From the NCBI GenBank assembly GCA_963816985.1, contig CAWFMF010000004.1, positions 3,844,001 to 3,908,000 on the forward strand: a DNA stretch of 64,000 nucleotides. The letters are read 5' to 3'. The translations under genes were made by a program, and so were the position numbers. The notes under the pieces were generated by a model. The model made no database searches. It was given only the letters and a program-made list of their open reading frames with translations, and had not been told where the DNA came from. This document shows, piece after piece, positions 50,911-63,000 of this stretch; position 1 is the stretch's first letter, and the number at the start of each line of letters is the position of its first letter. Source of the DNA: JAIVJM01 sp963816985. GTDB taxonomy: Bacteria > Acidobacteriota > Blastocatellia > Pyrinomonadales > Pyrinomonadaceae.

Positions 50911-53900
50911 CCCGGCGCAGAACCTCGCCGCCCTCTTCAAGCTCGCGCCGAGCGACGCGCCTGCGCAGACGGTCGCGGGGACGGTGACGCTCGACGACGG
51001 CGCGCGCACCCTGACCTTCGACCCGACCTCCGACTTGGAGGAGAACACCACTTACACAGCCGTCGTCTCCGGCCAGCGCGATGCCTCCGGCAACGCTCAA
51101 GCGAACGTCTACAACTGGAGCTTCAAGTCGTTCGTCACGCCCGGTCAGGGAACCGTCGTCGTGACCGTGCTCAACAGTCTCGGCATCCCGCTGGCGGGCG
51201 CTGAGGTCGAACTGACGGGCGGCAACGGCCCCGTCAACTCGACGGCAGGGCTCGACGGGCGCGCCGTCTTCAAGGCCGTCCCGCTCGGCTCCGTTTCGGT
51301 CGTCGCGCGTGACCCGGCGCTCGGTCTGCGCGGGCGGGCCTCCGGCACGCTCAGCTTCGCCGGTCAGTCTCTCGGCCTGAGCGTCAGAACCATCGCTTCG
51401 GGCGTCGTGAAGGGCGCGGTGTTCCGACACGGCGGGACGACGCCTGTAGCCGGGGCCGAGGTGCGCGTGCGCACCGGAGCGGGTCAGGTCGTCGCCGAGA
51501 CGACGACCGGCGCGGACGGCGGCTACATCGCCGATTTCGTCCCCGTCGGCAGCTTCACCGTCGAGGTCTTCGACCCGGCGACCGAAGACCGCGGGCTCGC
51601 TTCTAATCAACTAAGCGGTAACGGCGAGACGCGCACTATCAACGTCACGCTCAACGGTCTGGGCCGCGTCAAAGTCACCGTGCGCGACGCCGCCGACCAC
51701 CCCGTCGCGGGTGCCGAAGTGCGACTTACTTCGCAGACGCCCTTCGGCGGCACGCTCACGGGCACGAGCGGCCCCGACGGCATCGCCACCTTCGAGAAAG
51801 TGCTGGCGGGCGGCTTTAACGCCTCGGCCACCGACCCCTCGACGCAACTGAGCGGCACGCAGAACGGCACGTTGGCCGCCGGCGGCTCGACCGACGTGAT
51901 CGTCAAGCTGCGGCCCGCCGGAACCATTCAAGGCACGATCTTCGCGCCGGACGGCACGACCGCCGCCGCTGGCGTGACCGTCCGGCTGCGGCTCGACGGC
52001 TGGTACACCGAGCGCGAGGCGCAGACCTCCGCCGACGGCGCGTACCGCTTCGAGTCCGTCCCGACGGGGAATTACGTCTTAGAGGTCTCCGACGCGTCGA
52101 ACCGCGTGCGCGCGCGTTCGGCCACCGTCTCGCTCACGCAGAACGGCGAGCTTCTGACGCGCGACCTGACGCTCGCGGGAGTCGGCACGGTCACGGGTCG
52201 CGTGCTCCGGCCCGACAACACGTTCGTCCCGAACCAGAGCGTCTCCGTGCGCAGCCACGCGCCCGGTCTCGGCGGCTTCTACAGCGCGAAGACCGACGCG
52301 CAGGGCGTCTACCGCGTGACGGGCGTGCTCGTCGGCTCCTTCACGGCTTCGGCGACCATCTCCGGGCAGCAACTCCAAGGAGAGACCACCAAACAGCTCG
52401 CGCGAGACGGCGAGGAGGTGACCGCCGACATCAAGCTCATCAACAACGCCATCAACCTGCCCGTCAACCGTTGGGACGGCAACAACCTCTATTACGACGT
52501 GCAGAGCAACGGCTCAATCGGCACCGGCTCGCACGGCGTCTTCGGCTACAACTGGGAGTCGGTCAACGGAGCCTTCAAACTGGTGCTCGTCTCCGGCGGC
52601 TCGGAGGTCGGCTTTACCGGCTCGAACATCGGCTCGGTCTCGCAGGGCGGGCGGGCGTTCACCGTCAAGCAGAACGGCCTCGCCGGTCTCGACGTGACCC
52701 GCAAAGTCTTCGTCCCCGGCGACGGCTATTTCGCCCGCTTCGTCGAACTGCTGTCGAACCCGACAGCCTCCCCCGTGACGGTTGACGTGCGCGTCGTCAG
52801 CAACCGTCGCGTCGAATGGTGGACGGGGCAGCCGCGCATCGTCTCCACGTCGAGCGGCGACGACACGCTCAACGTCGCTTCCGCCTCGTCGCCCGACCGC
52901 TGGGTGATGATAGACGACGACTTCGACGTTGACCCGTTCGAGCTTTCCAGTCCCCCGGCCACGGCTTTCGTCTTCGACGGCGCGGGCGCGCCTGAGAAGG
53001 TCGGGGCCGCCGCCTTCGGCGGAAGCACCGGAGCAGAGCTTTCCTACGAGTGGCGGCAGGTGACGATCCAGCCCGGCCAGACGGTCGCTTACCTGCACTT
53101 CGGCGTCCAGCAGTTGCGGCAGGAGGCCGCGCGCGTCGCCGCGACTCGTCTCGCGCAGTTACCCCCGGAGGCGCTCGTCGGCCTCGGCGATGAAGAGATC
53201 GCCGCCATCAAGAACTTCGCCGTGCCCGCCGACGGCATGGGCGCGGTCGTCCCGCTGCCGCCGCTCGACGGCAAGGTGTCGGGCCGCCTGCTCGCCTCCG
53301 ACGGCACGACCGCCGTGCCCAACTCCTACATCACCTTGAAGAGTAAGAACCCGCTCTACGGGCGGGCGTACTCGACCTTCACCGACCAGAGCGGCGGCTT
53401 CTCCTTCGTCTCGCACTTCGACGACGGCGACAACCCCATGACCATCCCGGCGGACGCCTACACGCTGAGCGCGCAGCACCCCGTCACTCAGGTCAAATCT
53501 CCCACGACCGACGGCGCGTTCGCCGACGGGTCGCGCGAGTCGGCGCAGGACGTGCGCTTCAACGGGACGGCCATCGTCCGAGGGACGGTACGCCGTCACA
53601 CCGGGGCGGTCATCACGCAGGGCTCCGTGCGCCTCTGGCGCGGCGACCCCGGCTATCTCGACACCTCCGTGAACGTCGGAGCCGACGGCAGCTACGTCAT
53701 CACGGGCGTCCCCGCAAACGGCTTCCAACTGAAGCCCTTCATGGCGCACGCGCAGGGAACCAGCCTCTCCGGGCCGACCGTTGACATCACGACCACCGCC
53801 GACGGGGTGTTGACGGTTGACCTTCCGCTCGACCCGACGGGGGTCGTCTCCGGCATCGTCCGCACCGCCGCCGGACAGACGGCGGCAGGCGTCAGCGTGC

Positions 53901-56900
53901 AACTCACGCGCGAGGGCGGCGAGTACTTCGCGCGCTCGGCGGGAACCGACGCCTCAGGCAGATATACCTTGAGTGACGTGCCGCCGGGTGTCTACACCGT
54001 CCGGGCTTACGAGCCCGCGACGGGGATGCCGACGGCGGTTCAGGTCTCCGTCGCGCAAGACCAGACGACGGCGCAGGACTTCACGCTGGCGGCCCTCGGG
54101 CAGGTGCGTTTGCAGGTCAACCTGTCGAACGGCGCACCGGCGGCGGGCGCCCGCGTGACGTTGCAGGTTCCGGCCCTTAGCCAATGGTTTGAAGAGGTCG
54201 GCTACACCGACTCGCTCGGTCGCCTGACGATCAACAACATCCCGGCGGGCGTCTTCAACCTCAGAGCCTTCCATCCCGCCACCCATCTCGCCGCGGGCAA
54301 CGCGTCGGGCACGGTGACGACGCAGGGCCAGTCTCTCCCCATCACCATCTCGCTGCCGGGCGTCGGCAGCGTCGGCGGGGTCGTCAGGTACGCGAACGGC
54401 ACGCTCGCCCCCAACACGCATATCCAGCTCTACGACGGACAGGAATTTCTCACTTGGACCAACGCGGACGGCGCGGCCCGCTACTCCTTCGCACAGGTTC
54501 CCGCCGGGCGACAGCTCACGCTGCTGCTCTTCGACCCGACGGAATGGACTACAAAGGAAGTGCCCTTCCAAGTCGGAGCCGACGGCGAGGCGCTGACCTT
54601 AGACGTGATGCTCGCGGCGCGCGCGACGCTCCGCGTGACGGCACGCTACCCCGACGGCTCGCCCTTCGTGGGCGGGTACATCGAGCTGCGCCGTCCGGGC
54701 TCGACCTCCTTCTTCGGCGCCGGTAACACGAACTCCTCCGGCCAACTACTCATCCAGAGCGTGCCCGAAGGCCAGTTCACCGTCAGGGCGTTACAGAATA
54801 ACGTCCCCGTGGTGTCGGTTGACGGCGCTATCACGACGGCTGACCACGGGCTCACCCTCGACCTGAGCCTGACCATCCCGAACCCCGGCAGCATCGAGGG
54901 CAAGGTTCGGGCGGGCGACGGGCAGACGCCCATCAAGCTGGCCGGTGTGCTGGCCTTCGACCCAATCACCGCGCGGCTCATCGCTCACACCCAGACCGAC
55001 GCGGAGGGCTTCTTCCGCCTGCCGCAGATCGCCCCTTCGGCCAACGGGTACCGCGTCGCGGTCGTAGTCCCTTCCAGCTTCACCTCCTCCGACCAAGTTG
55101 TGCAGTTCAATCAGACACGCGACACCATCGTGCTCGACTACACGATCCCGGTCGGCATCGTGAAGGGCCGAGTCAGCTACCGGGACGGCGCGCCGGTTCA
55201 GAACCCGCGCGTCGAGGTCGAATACACCGACCCCAACGGGAGCACTCACTTCTGGAACGCCACGGCGACCGATGCTGACGGGAACTACACCCTCATCGGC
55301 GAGGTGCAGGGCAGCGTCCTGCGGCTGACGGCGGAGGATCAGGGGAACCTGAGCACGTCGGTCAGTGTGACGATTGACGACGTGACGACGCCGAAGATCG
55401 TTGACATCCAGATGCCGCCGACCGGCTCCATCACTGGCATCGTCCGCGACGCCGCCGACACTCCCGTCCCCGGCGCCCGCGTCATCCTTCAGGCAGCCGA
55501 ACAGTCGAACAGCGTCTCCGTCAACGCCGACGCGCAGGGCGTCTACCGCTTCGAGCAGGTTCCGCTGGGGACGTTCACCCTGCAAGCAGACGAGAGCAAC
55601 AACCTCGGCGTGGCGGCGCTCCTTTGGGGAGTCCTCTCGCAGTCGGGCGAGGTCGTGACCCTCGACGCGACCCTACCCGCCGTCGGCGACGTGACGGGGA
55701 CGGTCTTCGACTCGGCCAACAACCCGGCGGCGAACGCTCGCGTCTCCATCACGGGCGGCGGCCTCGTCGGCTCGCGCAGCGTGACAGCCGACGCGCAGGG
55801 CGTCTACCGCTTCGCGCGGATGGGGGTCGGGCCCTTCGAGGTGCAGGCCAGCCACGCGACGCTCCAGTCGTTCGGCTCGACCGTCGGCATGCTGGAGGCC
55901 GGGCAGACGGCCACCGCCGTCATCAATCTCACGCCGACGGGCTCCGTGCGCGGGAAGGTCTTCTCCGCCGACGGCACGCCGCTGGCAAACGCCCAACTGA
56001 GGGTCGAGAACTACGATCACGCAGGCCCGCGCGGGTTCTTCGTGAAGACGGCCACGACCGACAGCACAGGGGGCTACGAGGTGGCGGGGGTGGAGGCAGG
56101 CAACGTCCGCGTCTACGCCACCGACCCCAACGACTTGAAGAAGACCGGCGTCGCCGACGGCGTCGTGACCGTCGGTCAGACCGCGTCCGTGGACGTGACC
56201 ACCGGCAACGCCGCCAACGTCTGGAACTACTACTTTGAACTCGTCGGTACTGACGGCTTCCTCTACGACGTGGACTGCGACGGCAGCCTCGGCGACGGCG
56301 GCATCGCCGACGGGAGCCTGTCCGACGCCTACGACGGCGCCTACTCGTTGAAGGTCAACAACCGCATCTACCCGTGCCTGCGGGCCGCACGGCTCGGTGC
56401 GGACGGCAGGGAAGGCAACTTCCCGGCGGTCACGATGAGCGGCCTGAAGGTCACGCGCGCCGTTTTCATACCCCAGTCCGGCGGCTTCGCGCGCTACCTC
56501 GACACTTTGACGAACCCGACCGACGTGCCCATCACCGCGATGGTCTCGACAGAGAGTTTCCTCGGCCCCGTCAGCGCGACGCGGCTCGTAGTCGCGCCCT
56601 CCGAGACCGGCCAAAAGTTCGCCGTGACCGACGAGGGCGGCTGCTGCTCGACGGCGCTCGCACACGTCTTCGGCGGTGAAGGCGCGCGGGCTTCTTCGAT
56701 GTCGCTGTTCGGGAACACCCGCAGCTTCGTCTTCACACGCTGGACGATCACGGTTCCGCCCGGCGGCAGCGTGTCCTTAATGCACTTCGCGGTGCAGCGC
56801 GGGGCAACCGACGCGGCGGGCGCACGCGCACAGGCCGAGGCGCTCGTCAATCTCACCGACCCGCATATGCTCGACGGTCTGACCGCCGAGGAGAAGGCGC

Positions 56901-56932
56901 GCGTCATTAACTTCAACCTCCCGCAGAACTGA
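50624..56932 (+). CDS. Giant secreted carboxypeptidase-regulatory-repeat protein, C-terminal part (frameshifted)
   Basis: Continuation of the gene at 43903 in the next frame (MLRGTSQVGANVTLAADNRT follows directly if one G of the GG at 50622-50623 is removed). It finishes the first SbsA-like Ig domain, adds a second (SPAAGATGVPLTSSVSVTFN, nt about 50830), then about 16 further carboxypeptidase-regulatory-like modules. Two copies of another beta-rich domain interrupt and end the array (nt about 52460-53225 and 56218-56930). Both carry LYDV.(C/S)(D/N)GS, GLxVTRxVFxPxxGxFARxx and a closing LxGLxxEExxxIxNFxxP. A GC-rich hairpin follows the stop. The repeats suggest an extended rod-like adhesin or matrix protein. 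Confidence 0.75.
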   Translation: MLRGTSQVGANVTLAADNRTATLVPAGQLADSTVYTVVVTTGVTDPAGNALQSEVRSTFTTSDITAPQVQTVSPAAGATGVPLTSSVSVTFNEAIDPAQNLAALFKLAPSDAPAQTVAGTVTLDDGARTLTFDPTSDLEENTTYTAVVSGQRDASGNAQANVYNWSFKSFVTPGQGTVVVTVLNSLGIPLAGAEVELTGGNGPVNSTAGLDGRAVFKAVPLGSVSVVARDPALGLRGRASGTLSFAGQSLGLSVRTIASGVVKGAVFRHGGTTPVAGAEVRVRTGAGQVVAETTTGADGGYIADFVPVGSFTVEVFDPATEDRGLASNQLSGNGETRTINVTLNGLGRVKVTVRDAADHPVAGAEVRLTSQTPFGGTLTGTSGPDGIATFEKVLAGGFNASATDPSTQLSGTQNGTLAAGGSTDVIVKLRPAGTIQGTIFAPDGTTAAAGVTVRLRLDGWYTEREAQTSADGAYRFESVPTGNYVLEVSDASNRVRARSATVSLTQNGELLTRDLTLAGVGTVTGRVLRPDNTFVPNQSVSVRSHAPGLGGFYSAKTDAQGVYRVTGVLVGSFTASATISGQQLQGETTKQLARDGEEVTADIKLINNAINLPVNRWDGNNLYYDVQSNGSIGTGSHGVFGYNWESVNGAFKLVLVSGGSEVGFTGSNIGSVSQGGRAFTVKQNGLAGLDVTRKVFVPGDGYFARFVELLSNPTASPVTVDVRVVSNRRVEWWTGQPRIVSTSSGDDTLNVASASSPDRWVMIDDDFDVDPFELSSPPATAFVFDGAGAPEKVGAAAFGGSTGAELSYEWRQVTIQPGQTVAYLHFGVQQLRQEAARVAATRLAQLPPEALVGLGDEEIAAIKNFAVPADGMGAVVPLPPLDGKVSGRLLASDGTTAVPNSYITLKSKNPLYGRAYSTFTDQSGGFSFVSHFDDGDNPMTIPADAYTLSAQHPVTQVKSPTTDGAFADGSRESAQDVRFNGTAIVRGTVRRHTGAVITQGSVRLWRGDPGYLDTSVNVGADGSYVITGVPANGFQLKPFMAHAQGTSLSGPTVDITTTADGVLTVDLPLDPTGVVSGIVRTAAGQTAAGVSVQLTREGGEYFARSAGTDASGRYTLSDVPPGVYTVRAYEPATGMPTAVQVSVAQDQTTAQDFTLAALGQVRLQVNLSNGAPAAGARVTLQVPALSQWFEEVGYTDSLGRLTINNIPAGVFNLRAFHPATHLAAGNASGTVTTQGQSLPITISLPGVGSVGGVVRYANGTLAPNTHIQLYDGQEFLTWTNADGAARYSFAQVPAGRQLTLLLFDPTEWTTKEVPFQVGADGEALTLDVMLAARATLRVTARYPDGSPFVGGYIELRRPGSTSFFGAGNTNSSGQLLIQSVPEGQFTVRALQNNVPVVSVDGAITTADHGLTLDLSLTIPNPGSIEGKVRAGDGQTPIKLAGVLAFDPITARLIAHTQTDAEGFFRLPQIAPSANGYRVAVVVPSSFTSSDQVVQFNQTRDTIVLDYTIPVGIVKGRVSYRDGAPVQNPRVEVEYTDPNGSTHFWNATATDADGNYTLIGEVQGSVLRLTAEDQGNLSTSVSVTIDDVTTPKIVDIQMPPTGSITGIVRDAADTPVPGARVILQAAEQSNSVSVNADAQGVYRFEQVPLGTFTLQADESNNLGVAALLWGVLSQSGEVVTLDATLPAVGDVTGTVFDSANNPAANARVSITGGGLVGSRSVTADAQGVYRFARMGVGPFEVQASHATLQSFGSTVGMLEAGQTATAVINLTPTGSVRGKVFSADGTPLANAQLRVENYDHAGPRGFFVKTATTDSTGGYEVAGVEAGNVRVYATDPNDLKKTGVADGVVTVGQTASVDVTTGNAANVWNYYFELVGTDGFLYDVDCDGSLGDGGIADGSLSDAYDGAYSLKVNNRIYPCLRAARLGADGREGNFPAVTMSGLKVTRAVFIPQSGGFARYLDTLTNPTDVPITAMVSTESFLGPVSATRLVVAPSETGQKFAVTDEGGCCSTALAHVFGGEGARASSMSLFGNTRSFVFTRWTITVPPGGSVSLMHFAVQRGATDAAGARAQAEALVNLTDPHMLDGLTAEEKARVINFNLPQN

Positions 56933-56941
56933 CGCCGGGGC

Positions 56942-56977
56942 GGGGCCGGGCGACTACGACCGTAGACGCCCGGCCCC
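56942..56977 (+). terminator. Strong hairpin after the giant gene
   Basis: An 11-bp perfect stem, GGGGCCGGGCG (56942-56952) and CGCCCGGCCCC (56967-56977), with an inner CTAC/GTAG extension, starts 9 nt after the stop codon. It has no T tract, only an AT-rich stretch (GGAATTATTACTG) downstream. Probable transcription end or mRNA 3' stabiliser before the next gene at 57025. Confidence 0.55.
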
Positions 56978-57024
56978 GACCGCCGGGAATTATTACTGAC
57001 CAACCCAACGGAAATTTGCGAGCG

Positions 57025-60000
57025 ATGAAGACGAGAGAGAGCATGAGTTCCCCCATCCGGCAGAAGCACCTCGGCACACGGACGCGCGGCGCGGCCCTCA
57101 TCACCAACGCCCTGATGCAGACGGCGCGGGCCGCACTCCGCGCGGCGAGTCCGCGCAGACTGCGTAGCGTCACGACTCAGGCTCTCGTGTTGCTCCTCCT
57201 CGCGCAGCCCGGCTACACGGCGCTCGGCTCCATGCGCGAGCGTGCGACGGCGCATGAGCGGCAACTCGTCGCCGCCGGAGCGGGGAAGAAGGGAAGTCCC
57301 GTCTCCGCCGGGGCGACCGACCGCAAGCAGCCGGGCGGGCCACAGCTCACACAGGTCTTGTGGCAAGTAGCGAAGTCCCGGCTGCCGTTCGACCCCGCCC
57401 CGCTCGCACAAACGTTTGCGGGCTTCTGGGACTCGCTCGCCGCAGCGGGCCGCCGCGCACTCGGCGGCGCGACCCCTGTCTCGCCGCAGCCCACAGTCCA
57501 GCAAGCCGGTGTCACCACGTCCCTCTTCGGCCCGCGCAAATTCATCCGCCGGAAAGGCGCGCCCATTAACGAGATTGAGCGCTTCACGTTGCCGCCCGAT
57601 TTCGCCGGGCCCTTCACGTTCAACGTCCAGAACGGCGAGCCGCAAGGAAGCGACCGCGTTTCGAGCGCCACCATCCGTCTCAACGGGGTCGAGATTTTCG
57701 GGCCGAGCGATTTCAACCAGAACGTCCCCACACTCTCCCGCACCGTCAACCTTCAAGCCAACAACACGTTGGAGGTGAAACTGGCGAGCGCGCCGTCCTC
57801 CTTCGTAATCATCAACGTGCAGGGCGTGCGGCTCGACCGGACGGCCCCGAACATCAAGATCACCGCCCCGACCGACGGCTTGACGACGACCGACGCGGCC
57901 ATCGTCGTCAGCGGCACGGCGACCGACGAGGGTTCCGACCCGACCGGCGTGTCCGGCGTCTTCGTCAACGACCAGCCCGCCGTCCACAACGCTCAGACGG
58001 GCACTTGGTCTATCGCCAACGTCGCGCTCGCCGTCGGCACGAACCGCATCAAGGCGCGCGCCTTCGACAAGGCGGGCAACCAGTCTTTCGCCGAAATCAA
58101 CGTCACGCGGACGGAGCCGGTGAGCGACACGACGCGCCCCCAACTCGCCATCACGTCGCCCGCCGACGGCTTCATCACACAGGCCCAGACCGTCACGGTC
58201 AGCGGCACGGTCAACGACTCCGAGCCGAACGCTTCGGGCATGGCGCAGGTGAGCGTCAACGGTCGTGAGGCCAAGCGCGACGTGCTGGCCGGGACTTGGA
58301 CGGTGGCCGACGTGCCGCTCGAAGTGGGGCCGAACCAACTCGCGGCCCGCGCCACCGACAAGGCCGGGAACGTCTCGACGCAAATCATCAACGTCACGCG
58401 GAATCAGTCGCCGCCGCCGGACGCGCAGCCGCCCACCGTCGCCTTCACCTCTCCGGCGAACGGCGCGGTCGTCTTCACATCCACGGTCGAAGTGACGGGC
58501 ACTGCCGTTGACGAGGGGGCGAGCGCCACCGGCATCAGCCGCGTGCTGGTCAACGGCGCGGAGGTCGTCTACAACGCCGGTAACCACACTTGGGTAGCCT
58601 CGTCTGTCGCCCTCACGGAAGGCGACAATCTGCTCGTCGTCGAGGCCGAAGACGCGGCCACGCCGCCGAACAAGAGCCGCGCCGAGTTGCACGTCACGCG
58701 CCGCGCGGTCGCCGCTCCCCAACTGAGCATCAACAACCCGCAGCCCGGCGCTGTCCTCTCGTCCGCCACGCTGACCGTCGCCGGAGAGGTGACTTCGGGC
58801 GCTTCCGACATCCCCGTGACCGTGTTGGTCAACGGCGAGGCGGCGAACGTCGCCGGAGGCCGCTACACGAGGGTCGTCCCGCTCGTTGACGGGAGCAACA
58901 CGATCACGGCGACGGCGACCGACTCGCTGGGCCAGACGGCCCAAGCCTCCGTCACCGTCATCAGCGACGCGAAGGCTCCGACGGTCTCGCTCTCCGACCT
59001 CCCCGCCGTCGTGCAGCCGGGCGGCACCTACCGGATTCGCGCCGTAGCGTCCGACAACGTCGGACTCGAAGCGGTGGACTTCGCCGTGGATGAGCAGACC
59101 GTGACGAGCGTGCTGAGCGCGCCTTATGAGTTCGACCTGACCATCCCGGCGGACGCCCCGCCCGACCGTCTCATCTCGATCACGGCGGTTGCGCGCGACC
59201 TGACGGGGGCGACCGCCGTGGACACGGCCCAGACCCGCGTCGCCGGCCCCAGCGGCGTCTCCGGTTACGTCTTCGATGACTCGACCGGCTACCCGCTGCC
59301 GGGCGTGTCGGCGAGCGCCGCCGGTGGCAGCGCCGTGCTCACGACGGAGGCGGGCGTCTACAGTTTCGTCTCCGCCACGCCGCACGGGCTCGTGCGTCTC
59401 ACGAAGGACGGCTACACGCCGGTCGAGCGTTCATACGAGGGCAGTTCGGGGGCGGGCACGGCGCTCTTCGACGCGCGTCTGACGCGGCTCGACGCGACCG
59501 CCGACAAGGTTCCGCCCACGGGCGGCACGGCGAGCGGCGACGGGGGCCGTCTGAAGGTGGCCTTCGAGCCGGGCGTCTTCCAGACCGAGACGGGCGTGAG
59601 CGTCACGTCCGTCGGGCCGCAAGGTCTCTTGAACCTCTTGCCCTTCGGCTGGTCGCCCGTTCCCGGTGCGGTCGTTGACGTGCGCGTTGCCGGGGCGGCG
59701 GCTCTCTTCGCAACCCCCGCGCACTTGACCGTCGTCGAGACGAAGGGGCTCGCGCCCAATACCCCGCTCGTGCTCGCGCGCTACGACGAAGCGCAGCACG
59801 TTTGGGTCGTCGTCAGCGCGTCGGTGCTCGCGGGCGAAGGCGGCGCGCTCGCGGCGGAGCTTCCGTCCGGCGGGCAGTACGCTTTCCTCGTCGCGGACGC
59901 GGGCACGACCGCGCCGCCCACGCCGGTCGCGGGGCAGGCGCTTCCGTCGTCCCCGGCGGCGCAGCCCTCCGCGCTCGACTCGGCGACGGCCACCGCCGGG

Positions 60001-63000
60001 GCCACGCCGCGCACGGCGGTGATGTCGAAGGAGGCGCGCTCGACCATCTTGGTCGTCGCCAAGTCGCCGACCAAACTCCCTTCGGGCGTCTCCGTCGAGG
60101 TCACGTTTGAAGAGACCTATAACCTTCTCTCGGACGCCAACCCGCTCCTCGTTGACCGCCCGACGCAGGACTTCGTGCTCTATGCCTATCCGGCGGCCAC
60201 GACCGCCGAGCCGAACCGCTTGAGCGCGGCCTTCGTCGTCAAGCCGACGCGCGAGGAACTCACCGTCGCGCAACTACGCTCGGCCAACGTCCACGTCGTC
60301 ATCCGCTCCGGGCGCGAGTCCACGACGGGCGCGCTGGTCGGGGCGGGCGGCGGCACGGTGACGGCTGACGGCGGGGCCGAACTCATTATCGGCTCAGGCG
60401 CGCTCATCGCCAGCACCCCGGTCTTTCTGAACCCCGTCTTCGACACGCAGTCCGGCCCCGCTCTGCCCAACGGTTACGAAGTGGTCGGAGCCCTGGACGT
60501 TGACCTGTCGGGGGCGAGCCTTTCGTCTTCCGCGACGTTGACAATCCCGTCCGACGGCGGCCCGTCGGCGCGTGTGGTCGTCGCGCGGATGGTCGCGGCG
60601 GGCGGCCAGCGCGCGCCGTCGGTCGTCGCACGGGCCGTGTTGCAAGATGGCAAGTTCGTCTCGACCGAGGCCGCGCCCACTGTCCCTTCGGGCGTCAGCC
60701 TGCCCGGCGTGAGGGCGGGCGGGCGCTACCTCTTCATCCGCGTGCCGGAGCCCTTCGGCTACTTGATGGGCGTGGTCACTGACGCCGCCAACGCCGCTCC
60801 GGCGGCATCCGCCAGAGTCTCGACCGACCGCCTGCCCTTCATCAACGTGACGGGCGCGGACGGGCGCTTCGTCGTCCTCGGCGCGGCGGGCGCAGCGACG
60901 GCGGGACGCAACGAGTTGATCGTGGCCTCGACCGTGACGGACGCGACGGGCAACGCTGTTGCGACGCTCGGCGCGCAGGACGCGACGGCGGAGGTCGGAG
61001 TCAGTATCGTCTCCGCGCCGCTCGCGGTCGCCGCCGTCTCGCCCGTGGACGGCGCAGTCGGAATCGTCGCCTCCACGCCCGTTACCCTCACCTTCTCGAA
61101 GCCGGTCGCGCCTGCTTCCGTCACCACTTCCAACCTCCGTCTCGTGACGGAGGCGGGCAACCCCGTGCTGGGGACGGTGACGGTGCTCGCAGGCAACCGC
61201 GTCGCCTCATTCACCCCGGCCTCGGCGCTCTCCGGCTCGACCCGCTACAAGGTGATTCTGAGCGGAACCATCCAAGACCTCTACGGCAAGCCGATGGGGG
61301 CGGGGTTTGAATCCTCTTTCACCACCGCCGCCGTCATCCTCGCCGACGACCGTCTCAAGCAGGAGCAGATTCGCATCGGCTACCCGGACGCCGAGGGTGT
61401 GGCGACGGTGCTGCTGCCCGCGCTCTCAGTGCCGGTCGGCTCCGTCATCCTCGCCCTCAACAACACGAGCGGCGGGACGGTGACGACCGTCGCCGGGCAC
61501 GACTCGACCGTGCTCAAACTCTTCGCGCAGGTGGGCGACGAGATCATGCTCATCATCCGCCAGCCGGACGGCACCGAGTACCGCGTCGCGCAGGCCGCCT
61601 ACCGCCGCGCGGACGGCTTCACTTCGGTGAGCGAAAACGGCGGGACGGTGGCGAGCGACGACGGGGCGCTGGTGCTGCAAGTGCCGAAGGGCGCTATCAC
61701 CGGCCAGGCCGACATCAAGATGACGCCGAAGACCGAGGCCGACATCACCGCGCCCCGCACGGGCGAGATGGCGACGACTCCCGTCAAGGGCGGCGTCGAG
61801 ATTCGCGCCGAGGGCACTTTCAAGTGTGAGAAGGAACTGCACATCGAACTCCCGGCCCCGCCCGACATGCCGGAGGGCGAGGCGATAGCCTTTATGAAGC
61901 CGCGCAAGATAACCCGCGACGGCCAGGAGATCGAAGTGTGGGAGCCCATCACTTCGGGCCGCGTCGAGAAGGGGAAGCTCAAGAGTAACTCTCCGCCTTT
62001 CAGCGGGCTCGTGCTGGTAGACCTCATCACGTGGTGCTACGTCTTCGCGCCGGTGCAGAAGCGCATCATCTTCGGGAGCGTCAAGGAGCGCGAGACCAAC
62101 GCGCCCATAGACGGGGCGCTCGTGCTCATGACGCACCAGAACTTCGACCCGAAGGTGACGATCCTCGCGGGCTCGATGGTGAACTTCACGAGCAAGTCCG
62201 GCGGCTACTCGTTCTTCGACTTCACCCCCTCCTTCCAGGAGGGCGTCAACGTGACGGCCATTGACGACTCCTCGAACCGGCGCGGGAGCACCTTCGCCGT
62301 GCCGCTCACCAACAACGGCGACGGCTACGTCGAAGGCCGCTTCGTGCAGGGCTTCGCGGGATTTCTGGTCGCCAAGGGCAACATCATTCTGCCGAAGGCG
62401 GTGCAGGAGGACGGCTTCAAGCCGCCCCCGGCGCTGACGGCTTATGGCCGCCAGATGCAGATTGAAGATAAGAACGACGACTCGCTCTTCAAGCTCAACG
62501 TGACGCCCCTCGGCTCACCCGTCCGCGTCTACATCGTGTCGAACGTGCCGCTGACCCAGATTTCGGGCAAGCTCGTGCAGACGGGATTGGAGCCGAAGGA
62601 ACTGACGTGGACGCCTGAAAGCTCGACCATCTATTACACCGACCTCAAGTTGAGCGCCGAAGGCAGCTACACCGTCACCGCGACCGGCGCGACCGCCAAC
62701 GACCCGCGCTCGACCTCGACCATCAACTACAACTTCATCTGCCTCCGCAACCCGAACACGCGGCCACCCCTTGAAGGCGCGCCGAAAGTCCTTTCGATCA
62801 CGCCCGCCGACGGCAGCACCGACGTGGACATGACCGGCGACATCCGCGTCGAGTTCAGCGAGCCGGTGCGCGGGCTCGTCGCCGGCGAGACCATCTACGT
62901 CGAAGGGCCGAGCGGCAAGCACGGCGGAACCATCAGTTCGGGCGGCGTGGAGGTCAAGCCCGACTCGACGAACGTCTCCAGCATCATCTTCCGTCCGGCC

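Noticed and set aside
56494..59385. A 963-codon open frame on the minus strand, and similar long antisense frames at 12062-13561, 24883-26628, 34804-36066 and 36556-38628
   Set aside because: They lie opposite well-supported genes, have Arg/Asp/Val-rich low-information composition and no domain; GC-rich coding DNA leaves antisense frames open by chance.
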